Origin: Hemerocallis citrina | Lineage: Eukaryota; Streptophyta; Magnoliopsida; Asparagales; Asphodelaceae | Assembly (NCBI GenBank): GCA_017893485.1 | Contig: CM030362.1 | Coordinates: 183,170,175-183,234,174, forward strand | Length of the DNA: 64,000 nucleotides | Reading direction: 5' to 3' | Part shown: positions 31,795-41,772 of the stretch, one piece after another | Position numbering within the stretch: position 1 is the first letter of the stretch | How the letters are laid out: every line of letters starts with the position of its first letter | Notes under the pieces: model-generated | The model's input: only the letters and a program-made list of their open reading frames with translations | The model's database searches: none | Told to the model about the DNA's origin: nothing | Program-made: the position numbers and the translations under genes

Positions 31795-32420
31795 ACTTAT
31801 ATGCAAAAACGGCACCAAAAACTCGTTAAAAGCTTCCTACAAGATGGGTTCGGAGTCCATACCCTTGGTTCGAACTTACTCTAGCAATTTACAATGAAGC
31901 AAGTTCAGAGTGCGCTTCGCCAATCGATCTGCTCATGCAACCTATTAATAGTTAAGCAAACAATGAGCTAAATGCCCAACTTATGCCTAGAGTGGCGCTA
32001 AAAATTCGTTACAAGCTTTCTATAAGATGGATCCGGAGTCCATACCCATGGTTCGAAGTTATTCTAGCAATTTGCAATAAAGCAAGTCTAGAGTTTGCTT
32101 CACCATTTGGTCTGCTCCTGCAATCCGTTAGCACCTCCACGACCGGTTAAGAGTCCATACCCATGGGTCGGAGTTACTTTAGCAACTTGCAATCAAGCAC
32201 GTTCAGAGTTTAACTCGCCATTTGATCTGCTCCTGCAACCTGTTAATACCTAAACTAACAAGTTCAGAATCCACACCCATGGCTCGGAGTTACTTTAGAA
32301 ACCTAAAAACAAGCACGTTCAAAGTTCAACTCGCCATTCGATCTGTTCCTGAAACTAGTTAAAATTCCTTGAAGACAGATTATGAGGTCCAAAATTGTGG
32401 ATCGCCGTTACTCCAGTATC
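31795..32420. repeat. About 120-180-bp degenerate tandem repeats
   Basis: GAGTCCATACCC(A/T)TGG followed by GTTACTCTAGCAA-like sequence, AAGCA(A/C)GTTCAGAGT, TTCGCCATT and GATCTGCTCCTGCAACC recurs about four times with spacers of changing length. No open frame spans it. Confidence 0.75.
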
Positions 32421-33420
32421 ACTTGTAAAATCAACACTTAGAGTTCAACTCTCCACTTGATATGACTCTCACAATTTGTCGGAGGACCCATATAGCAAGT
32501 TTGGAAAACGACTCTCCCTCAGAGTTGCTCCTACAAATAGCTGAGTTCAAGGCGGAGAAGTTCTAAACTCCGTCACACACCGTCGATGGTTTGTTAGCTA
32601 TACGCAACAGACATGAGGCCCTGTTATTTAGCTACAAAGAACCTAGTCGATGGTGCATCAACCTTGACAGCAAGGATCAAGCATATGAAAAGAATTCTTC
32701 AAATCACAGAACTATCACAAACTCATATGTTCAGATCCATTACCACTATAAATTTCTACAAATACAAAATGGCAAGTCCAGAGTCTAACTCTCCCCAAGA
32801 GCAACTCATACGACTAGCCAACCCCCAAGACGATGAATCACAGGACAAGACACCAGCATGTAGAAGACTTCTTATTCCACAAACTACAAGTCTCATTGCA
32901 ACAGCAGAATTACAATGAGTCTACGTTTCATGACTCAGAATCGCTACCAAAGGTCCTGCGAACATGGTACAAAAAACTGTCATGCAAGTTGCTCTTCCAG
33001 CTATACCCTGGAGAGATGCTCTACCTAAGAGAAACAAACCTCTTCACCGGCTTCCTACTAGCTAACAGTTCCATAAGGCCGCCCCAACTCTTGATGATAA
33101 AATTCAAGACAAGTCTTCCTTAGGCGGGCAAGCTCCAGATTTATCTGATCATCTTCCTGAACAAGCTCCAACTCCGTCTTGCTTAAAGCACTGTGCAAAC
33201 GGAAGAATCCCAACTTCGTCAAGCACCGCGTATCGCGAAGGAGAGCAAGCTTAATGCCCCGAGGACCTCGTTCGATGTACAAAACTATTTTTTGGCAAAG
33301 AGAAGAATGGAACCACTTCAACGCTGAACAAACGCAAGTAACTTCACTTCCATATTAAGAAGATTCAGAACACCCACAACTCATTCGCTCTAAAAATGAG
33401 TTCGGCGCTACACATGCCAC
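32421..33420. other. Unassigned sequence between repeat arrays
   Basis: Short overlapping frames occur on both strands, but none shows a known motif. It is probably retroelement 3' region. Confidence 0.4.
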
Positions 33421-33424
33421 TTGG

Positions 33425-34440
33425 GTTCCTCCAGCCAACAACTCGTCAACATTGAGCAACGAGTTTCATGCCTTGTGCTTCGCTCACGCACCGTCAACAA
33501 CTCGTTGTCTCCAAAAACGAGTTCAACGCTCTGCTCCCCGCACAAGCTCCACCAAATAGCTCGTTAGCTCGTTGGCTCCAAACAACGAGTTCAACACCTT
33601 GGTCTTCGCTCGAGCTCCATCAACAACTCGTTGGCTCCAAATAATGAGTTCAATGCTCTGCTCACTGCTTGAGCTCCATCAATAACATGTTGGAACCAAA
33701 CAACGAGCTCAATGCTCTGCTCTTTGCTCGAGCACCATCAACAACTTGGTGGATCCGGACAGCGAGGTCAATGCTCTGCTCATCGCTTGAGCTCCATCAA
33801 TAACTTGTTGGCTCCAAATAAAGAGCTCAACGCCTTTGTCTTCGCTCAAGCTCTACTGAATATCTCGTTGGTTCCAAACAATGAGTTCAACGCTCTGCTT
33901 TCCGCATGAGCTCCATCAACAACTCGTTGACTCCAAACAACGAGTTCAACACTCTGATTACCGCTCAAGCTCAATCAATAACTTGTTGCCTTCAAACAAT
34001 GAGCTCAATTCTTTGGTCTTCGCTCAAGCTCCACTGAATAGCTCGTTGGTTCCAAACAATGAGTTCAATGCTCTGCTCTTCGTACGAGCTCCATCAACAA
34101 CTCGTTGACACCAAACAACGAGTTCAACAATCTGATTACCGCTCGAGCTCCATCAGCAACTTGCTGGGTCCAAACAACAAGTTCAATGCTCAGCTCACCG
34201 CTTGAGCTCCATCAATAACTTGTTGGCTCTAAACAACCAAGTTCAATGCCATGGTCTTCGCTCAAGCCCCACCAAACAACTTATTGACTCCAAACAACGA
34301 GTTCAATGCTCCGCTCTCCGCATGATCTCCATAAACAACTAGTTGAATCTAAACAATGAGATCAATGCCATGCTTTTCGCACGAGTTCCCTCAATAACTC
34401 GTTGACTCCAAAAAATGAGTACATCGCCTCGCTCCTTACT
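33425..34440. repeat. Hairpin array 1a: about 17 units of about 60 bp
   Basis: Every unit has a stem AACTCGTTG, a loop of about 8 bases (ACTCCAAA type), and CAACGAGTT, then TTCAACGCTCTGCTCTTCGC and GAGCTCCATCAACA-like spacer. The period is near 60 bp throughout. Units diverge, yet stem arms often change together, for example AACTTGCTG with CAACAAGTT near 34160. Because the period is a multiple of three, short open frames arise in all frames; I do not read them as genes. It lies downstream of the gag-protease remnant. Confidence 0.9.
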
Positions 34441-35290
34441 TGAGTCCTTCTAATGACCCATCATCTTCGTGCAATAGGCTTGACATCCAATGCCGGCATA
34501 AAATTGTCTCTACAAAACTTGCTGGGAGCAACAGTAGGTTCTACATCCAACGCCGACCTAAAATTGTCTCTACAAAACTTGCTTAGCACAAACAGCAAGT
34601 TCAACAAGTTCCAGCTCCGTCTTCGAGTTTGTCTCCACAAAACTTGTTGGGCACAAATAGCAAGTTCAATGACCAAAACGGCAAACTCTACCTCAACTTG
34701 ATCAAGGAGTGACCTCTATAAACTTACTGGGATCAAACAACAAGTTCAAACTCAGCTGCACTGCGGGGTGCCTCTACAAACTCGCCGGGATCAAATGGTA
34801 GTTTCTGAATCAACTCCTTCTATAGGTTGCCTCTCCAAACTCGCCGGGATCAAACGGCTGTTTCTAAGTCAACTCTATTTACATTGCCTCTCCAAACTTG
34901 TCGGGCATAAACAGTAAGTTCAAACATCCAACTCAATCAAAGAGTTGCCTCTCCATAAACTTGTTGGGTGCAAACAGCAAGTTCAACGTCCAACTCCATT
35001 GCAGAGTTCTCTATAAACTTACCGGGATCAAATGGCAAGCTCAATGTTCAACTCCGTCAAAGAGCTCTCTCTAAATTTGTTAGGAACAAACAACAAGTTC
35101 AACGACCAGCTCCAGTACAAGTTCTCTCTAAACTCGCCGGGATCAAATGGCAGTTTCTACGTCAATTCTATCCAAAAGTTTCCTCTACAATCTTGCTGGG
35201 AACAAAAAGCAAGTTCAAACTTTCAAACTCCATCTCAGAGTTGCCTCTTTATAACTCGCTTGTATCAAACAACAAGTCTGCAATAGCTCT
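34441..35290. repeat. Hairpin array 1b: about 13 further units
   Basis: It continues array 1a with a changed consensus: AAACTTGCTGGGANCAAACAGCAAGTT. Stem pairs vary together: CTTGTTG with CAACAAG, CTTGCT with AGCAAG, CTCGCCG with ATGGCAG. The spacers contain AACTC(C/A)(G/A)TC and AGAGTTGCCTCTA. Units begin near 34510, 34571, 34640, 34721, 34777, 34837, 34895, 34957, 35013, 35074, 35129, 35190 and 35253. Confidence 0.85.
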
Positions 35291-36100
35291 TCTAGGTCAG
35301 CTATATATATATGATCCAACAATCAAAGCACTCTACTCCTAGACTGACAGAACGCTCGTCCAACGACGAAATGCTCGATAGACAAAACTAGCGAACAACT
35401 CAACGCTTGGTCGATGAAAAAGTGAATAGGCAACGAGATGTTTGATCAAAAATACAAGCGAATAACACAATGTTTGGTCGATAGTAGAGTACTTTGATGA
35501 AGTAAGCTGGTCAAAAGGCACCTGGAGTGTGAAATATCTCCATATTAAGTTCTACAAAACGAGTTCACTTGTATAAGGAGCGTACAACGCAACTTCAAGC
35601 CTGATGCAGCAAAGGGATAATTTTGGAGATAACTCTAAGCCAAGTTCAAGGTTGGAGATAATTACTCTGTCTTCATATCCAAGGGAGATAATTACTCCAT
35701 CTCCAAACTCCAATTGAAAGGAGTTGAGATAGCTTTAAAAAATCTCCACAAAACTCCAAAAACTCCAAGTATATGCAAATCCAAAGCTTCAAAAATCCCA
35801 ACAAGTGCTCACGGTTCAATAGAAAAGGAAAAGAAGAAACAGGTTCGGGTCGGGCTCGAGTTCACAAACCGAACCCATGAAAAACCCAAGAGTTTGAGAT
35901 ATCGGGTCGCGGGTATGGGTCAACACCCGAAACCCACAACCCTCATCCACCTCTTCTTCTTCTTCTTTGAAAACTTAAACCCAAAACCACCAAAACTCGA
36001 TTTAGCTACCCTCCTCGTCGCCCAAACTCCGCGACTCCAAGTTTGAGCTTCTACGGCGCCGAAACACCTCGGCCAAAACATAGCTCGACGGAGAGGGCGG
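35291..36100. other. Non-coding LTR-like sequence
   Basis: It contains GGTCGATGAAAAAGTG and GGTCGATAGTAGAG repeats (35340-35500) and a proline-type low-complexity stretch (35900-36100). No recognisable protein. Confidence 0.4.
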
Positions 36101-36253
36101 AGCTCGACTAGATCCATAGGTTGACGAAATGAGCCAATAAATTGATGACCAAGGGTCTCTCAAGCTCATAGCTCGACCAAAGGAGAAAAGCTCATAGCTC
36201 GACCAAGGGTTTCTCAAGCTCATAGCTCTACCAAAGGAGTAGAGCTCATAGCT
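36100..36253. repeat. CATAGCTCGACC repeat array, left part
   Basis: About five copies of CTCATAGCTCGACCAAAGG or AAGGGTCTCTCAAG units of 30-45 bp. The array continues at 39335 after the solo LTR. Confidence 0.85.
36249..36253. other. Target-site duplication TAGCT (left) of solo LTR-B 1
   Basis: It matches 39335-39339. Confidence 0.85.
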
Positions 36254-39200
36254 TGTCACGCCCCGCTTTCTAAAAATACGAAATACGAATACATGAAAAA
36301 AACCCAGCGAATGACTAACATCACCCATAAGCTGTTTAATCGATCAACTCAACAATATAATCAATACAGAACAAATGTGCAGGCAATAATAATAATCTCA
36401 TGAGCAAATAATATTTGGAATGAGATAATATAATATCTAAATACAATAATAATAATCCAATGTCTGGAAACAATAATAAAATCTGGGACATAAGCCCAAA
36501 ACAATAATAATCCAGTCCAAAAATAAATACAAGTCTCAATACATTAAGTCATTTAAAGCGATAAGCAAATTAAAAGCAGAAATCTTCAAAATATTTGTTC
36601 TCCAACTCCAGCAGGCAATTCTTTTTCATTACCTGTAAATATTTCATCTAAAAAGAGAAAAATAATTGTCCTTAGAGCAAGTCATGGACAGCAAGTAAAG
36701 AAAGCAGGGAACAATGGAATAACGGTATAACAATGAAGCAATGGATCAATAGGAATCAATAACATGGCATGATGATAATAATCAATAACATGGTAATCAA
36801 TGCAACGCTGTAACGATGAATCAATATTCGGTAACGGTAAGTAACGGTTAATATCAATATCACTTAAACAATATTAGATACAAATATGAATAATGATGAA
36901 CAATATGCAATGTCGGTGATGTGTCAATCCTTATGTCTATTATTTATTTTAACTCCTAACTAATGCACATACTACTGTGTCCCATGTGTGTCGTACCACA
37001 GGTTCGATGCATACAATCAATTTTGTTTAGACTATAGTGGTAGATTTTATAGTTCATGTACTGGGTATGATGCCGATAACAGTAATAATACTGGACATGT
37101 GTAATTTCTTACACGATGCCGATAACGGTAAAAACACTGGACATGTGTAATTTCTTACACGATGCCGATAACGGTATAAACACTGGACATCATCCGAGTA
37201 CAGTCCCCATATTATCAACTACTCTAGTCAATCTCTTAAACCCCGGCTTGTTAATTATTTATCAATGCAACAATACAATATGCAATTAATGAATATTTCG
37301 GTGAATGATAGTATCAAAAGGGAAACAATAGGTTGATAACATGGGTAGGACAGTTAAAATAGGAACAATAGCTCATTGGGATCATGCAATGCAACATACA
37401 TTCATTAACTCATGCCATAATACAACATAGGAATTACTAATCCATTAAAAAGAAGTATCTAAAATTCTGGACAGCATGCGTAGTCTGTACAAAAGTGCAG
37501 TTTTCCACTGACTCAGGAATCAAAAGTTGAATCCGTTAGAAAATCTTGAAACTAGATTTCTATACGGTTCCAACGCATACTTAAAGTTCAAATTCCGACA
37601 ACAGTAGCTAGGTCAAACAAATATTTCTTTTTAGGTTTTATGTTCAGGTAGAAATTCGACATCTTGTTATTTTAATTTTCAAATCTACAAAAACTCAACA
37701 TTAAAATCAGTAAAAATATAATCTAGTCTCCTAAACCTGTTAAACATCAATCTGAAAATTTTCATAGCAAAATTCTATCATATGATCAACCTTTTTACTG
37801 TTTAAACATGAAAGTTACGAGAATCTGAAAATCTGGAATGTAAAAACACAGCTGCAGTAAAACGGGCATAAGTTTTGCCACAAGACTCAGAATTCGAAAA
37901 TTCTGGATGTTATTGGTAACTAGACATTTGGGGCTACATTTTATATTCAGAAAATATTTTACTTTAAGGTCATTTACTGGTTCGAAAACAGCGATCAAAG
38001 TTCAAGTCAGCAAGCATATACAGTTCTTAGGGTATTTTTCTTGGGCATAAATTAATTAAACATGATGGGTTTCGATTCTATAGTCAATAAATTGTGTAAC
38101 TAGCATGATAGGTGTCTAAACATGATAAATAAAAATTTAGAATACACACATATATAAGTCCAACATCAATCAATTATCAAACGACATACAACCTAACGAA
38201 TGTCTCTACAATAAGTTATTTGTGTTGTGACTTGTATGAATAACCCTATTAACAATTCTACATGCATTCATTAAAGATCCAAACTTTAGAGTCAAAGTGG
38301 CACAATGTCAAGAATATTGGGGTTAGCTCGTGTAAACCCACAATAAACCCAACGAAAGGGATAACAAAGGGCAATACGATAACAAAGAGATCTACTTGCA
38401 GGAATTTCAATAAAACTTGAATTTGATACGAGTAACAATTCAAGTGGACGGTGAATTGCCTGTTAATCGGTGAAAACGAATGCCAAGAATAACGGGATAA
38501 GAATCCCGAAGCAACGAACCCACGAACTAGCAAATTCCCAAATCAGCACGTGCAATATACGTGAAATCAAAGAACCTAACACACAAACAACACACAAGAG
38601 ACAGCAGCAACACCAGCAAGGGAAGAGGGAGCAAGGGTAGCGCAGCCAGGGGTGGCGGCGCTGGCAGCCAGGGGAGACGACATCGACGGCGGATGGCGGC
38701 CACTCAGTCGAGCGGCGTCGCACAGGGGCAGCGACGGCGGGTAGGGGAACGAGATTTTGGGGCTGATGGGTTTAGGGGTTTGGTGCTTTGGTAATGGTGA
38801 GAACGGGGGATAGGGAGGACGGGGTCGGGAATAGAGCAAATGGGTGTCGAGAGGAGGCACCGGGGAGCAAATGGGAGTGGGGGTCAGAGGTAAGTAGTTC
38901 GCCGAAGAAGACGAACCAAAGGGAATGGGTTCTGTTTGGGGAGAAAGAAAGAGGAGAAAGAAACTCGAGGAGAGAGAATAGACTGCTATGGTTTCGATTT
39001 GTGTGCAGAAATTAGGATTTACAGTAGAGTTGTATTTATAGGGTTCAATTAGGGTTCAATAATAGCGGGTTTGGGTCAAGAATCCATCAAATTGGGTTTT
39101 AGGGTTCAATTGGGGGCAGATCAAAACAACAAGGTTCGAATAAAAAAAATGCCCACAATCAAATAAAAGATAATGAGCTCAACAAGAAAAACTCCAACAA

Positions 39201-39334
39201 GAAGAACGGAAAAATTTTCAAGAAATTCTTAAAAAAAAATAATTGAGAACGTAAGAAAATAGGGTTTTTATTCAATTGCAATTAAAAAGAAATACAAAGG
39301 GAAAATTTTGAAAATTACAGAAACGGTAGTTACA
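36254..39334 (-). mobile_element. Solo LTR-B copy 1 (3081 bp)
   Basis: Plus-strand TGTCACGCCCCGC ... GTAGTTACA with TG/CA-type ends and the 5-bp duplication TAGCT on both sides. There is no interior, so this is the product of LTR-LTR recombination. A minus-strand TATAAATA (39033-39040) sets the direction. The GC-rich part (38580-38900) has open frames in several phases but no domains. Homologous LTRs lie at 52693-56464 (opposite orientation) and 58093 onward. A 46-bp unit GATGCCGATAACGGTA repeats about 2.5 times at 37060-37195. Confidence 0.85.
39033..39040 (-). promoter_or_regulatory. TATA box in solo LTR-B 1
   Basis: Minus-strand TATAAATA upstream (in element sense) of the GC-rich leader-like region. 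A promoter left in a solo LTR could still act. Confidence 0.5.
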
Positions 39335-39680
39335 TAGCTCGACCAAGGGTCTCTTAAGCTCATGGCTCGACCGAAGACCGAAGCACCATAGCTCGACAAC
39401 TCCATAGCTCGACAGCTCTGTATCTCGACGACTGAACGGAGCTCCATAGCTCGACGAGGTTCAGAGCTCCATAGCTCAACGAAAAATCCATAAACAGAGC
39501 ATCGCCGATAGCTCGACGAGTCCATGGCGAGCCAATAGCTCGACGACTTGAAGAACTTCATAGCTCGACAGAATCCTCATAGGACAACGGAGCTATAGGT
39601 CGATGAAGCCTTGAAAAATCGAAGAAATTGCCCATAGCTTGACGAAATGGTTGGTCGAGCTATGGGGTGCTCACAACACA
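39335..39680. repeat. CATAGCTCGAC repeat array, right part
   Basis: About ten further copies of CCATAGCTCGACGA-type units, 25-45 bp apart, ending near GGTCGAGCTATGGG, which is the reverse complement of the unit core. Before the solo LTR inserted, this was one array with 36100-36253. Confidence 0.85.
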
Positions 39681-40439
39681 ACTAGCCAGCCGTCTAATTG
39701 TTCAGAGATTATTTAAATTCAATTTTAAATTATTTTTTGGAATTTTAAATTAATTTTTCGAATTTAAACAATTATTTTTGTATTTTTACTTAGTTTTTCA
39801 AATTTTAAATAATTTTTTGGGATTTTTGTGAATAATCAAAGCTGTGCACGCTTTTTGACTCGATCTGGATCGTCGATCAAGGCGAGTTCGTGCGTTGATG
39901 AGATTGGGTAGCTGTGATTCGACCGCAGTAATTTCTGGTGATGTGGCTCGAATTTTGGCGCAATCATGCTCGTTGACCAGAGAGAGCTCCCACGTTGAGC
40001 TAGATCAGACAGTGGAGAAGATAGCAGAGCGTTGGGGAAGAAGATGGGATGACGTGGCTTAATCACGTGTGTCCATCACGCTCGGGCTCGAATCTCTGAG
40101 CACAGTGCTGGCTTATAAATACCCCATCCCCTCCTTAGTTAGAAGGTAATCAACAATTCGCCAGTTTCTCTCTCAATCTCTCTTTGTCTTTCTGGTTCTG
40201 ACTTGAGTGTCGGAGGGTTTGTTGCCGGGTCCACCCCCGGTGTTTCAGTCTTTTTGCAGGTCCATCGGCCGCATCAGCAATCGTCGAATTCAGATTACGG
40301 TGGTCAGTCAACGATCCAGATTTAATCTTAGGAGCTCTAATCGCATTTCCCGACAAAGATCAAAGGTCAGATTTTTAGTAGTTTCCATTAAATAAGTGCT
40401 CATTATCTGTTCGCTTCCACACTAAAATAAGCAGCAACA
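39681..40439 (+). repeat. Tat-like LTR, 3' copy, U3 end and R-U5
   Basis: TATAAATACCCC at 40114 is followed by R-U5 sequence clearly related to 28460-28781 and ending AAATAAGCAGCAACA at 40439. No primer site follows, so it is a 3' LTR or solo end. The U3 portion differs from the left copy. AATTTTAAATTATTTTTTGG-type AT repeats lie at 39715-39830. Confidence 0.75.
40114..40121 (+). promoter_or_regulatory. TATA box of Tat-like 3' LTR copy
   Basis: TATAAATA in the same place relative to R-U5 as in the left LTR. Confidence 0.6.
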
Positions 40440-40698
40440 ATACGTACATGACAAATATAGCACAAAATTGCAGAAAATTTTCACTTTGACGTTTATTGAG
40501 GAATAGAGAATTATTGCAGATAACTGTTTCTTCTACTTAAGACTTAAGAGGAATAAGTTGAAAATAGACTCTTAACAAATTCAAGGGTAGGTTGCTTCTC
40601 TTGTCAAGAAAAGGCATATGTTGAAAACAGACTATTAACAAATTTAATATATTTTTGTTGAATGAGACAAGTGAGGAATGCGAAAGAAATAACATGAA
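40440..40698. other. Short unassigned segment before the L1 insertion
   Basis: AT-rich, non-coding. Two imperfect copies of GTTGAAAA(T/C)AGACT(C/A)TTAACAAA lie about 60 bp apart. It is continuous with 46746 onward without the LINE. The last 17 bases are the LINE target duplication. Confidence 0.5.
40682..40698. other. 17-bp target-site duplication (left) of L1 LINE
   Basis: GAAAGAAATAACATGAA, identical to 46729-46745. Confidence 0.95.
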
Positions 40699-41635
40699 AT
40701 TCCAATCCGTCTCAAAGTCTGTCTCCAAGGTCTCCAGACATCGGGATGTTACTCCATTGGCTATCACTTCTTTAACTGAGACTCGGGATGCTGAAATTCC
40801 AAAGTCTTCATCCCTTACCGCTGCTCAGGATCCTCGGCCTATTTCTCAGTGCTCGCCCACTGTATCCCACTGGCCCAAGTGGGAAGTTAACCCGCATTTT
40901 GAATCCGATTGGCAACTTTTTCAAAAACAAGCCCATCTCTCCTCTATTACTGCATCGGATCCTACTCTTCCATCAATCAAAGTTAAGCCTGATAAAGCTG
41001 CCCTATGTCCTTCGTGGACTGCTATTGACAACTTGTTGGATGAGGAAGAAGAGGATCGTAAGAAAGATTTCTCCAATAGTAAGGTCAGCCTATTTATTTA
41101 CTTAAGCGTTTTCTCATTTTTTAATTCTGTCATGTGGCATTCTCGTTTTGTTCTATTTTTCTCTACTACCCCCTTTCACGGCCGAGTGTTTCGGCAGCCA
41201 AGTACCTTCTTCTCTTCCGTTCTTTTATCGAAAGCAAGTGTTTCTATGTCTTCCGATCTTAAAGTAGCGATGCACTCTTCATTGAGTGCTTTTTTACCTA
41301 AGTTTGATGCTTTTTTCTATTCGGGTTTGTTTCCATTGGAAGACAATAGTACTGAGTATCGGCCTTTTTCTCCTCCCCGGATGGGGTCTCTCGAGGTCTG
41401 CTGTCCCTCAGTGCACAGTGCTTTCCGCTTTACTTCATCAAGAGGGGTTTCAATCAAGGTTCTAGCTGATGTCAACCCGTCGGCAGAATCTTATCCCACC
41501 CCCCGTCTGATCCGTTCTAGTGCTCGCTTACGGGCTAAACGTGTTATCTCAGTTTCTAGTCCTTCTTTGGACTCTGACCCCAGGCCTAACGGTGACTCGG
41601 TGAATACACCTCTAGGATCGATTTTTCAACTTTAA
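40699..41635 (+). pseudogene. L1 ORF1-like frame, probably 5'-truncated
   Basis: An open frame enters from the flanking DNA (an ATG at 40694 lies in the duplicated target) and ends 137 bp before ORF2. It reads Ser/Pro/Thr-rich sequence (TPLAITSLTETRD, HWPKWEVNPHFESDW, then DEEEEDRKK) with a hydrophobic patch and a basic Arg-rich part near the end (LIRSSARLRAKRV). I see no DUF4283 or CCHC motif, which plant L1 ORF1 proteins usually carry. Position is the main argument for calling it ORF1. Confidence 0.55.
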
Positions 41636-41772
41636 TTTGATAACTGCACAGATCGAGATCTCATTTCCATTTCGTCGAAATTAGGCTTTTTACCTTTAGA
41701 TTCGCCTTCCTCGATCGCTTTGGCCATCAGAAAGAAAGAACGTAAGAGAGTCAATGAGTTCAAAGTTATTTA

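Noticed and set aside
33425..35290. CRISPR-like or protein tandem-repeat reading of the 60-bp array
   Set aside because: The units are contiguous and degenerate with no unique spacers, and the setting is a plant retroelement. Open frames occur in several phases because the period is a multiple of three, so none is special.
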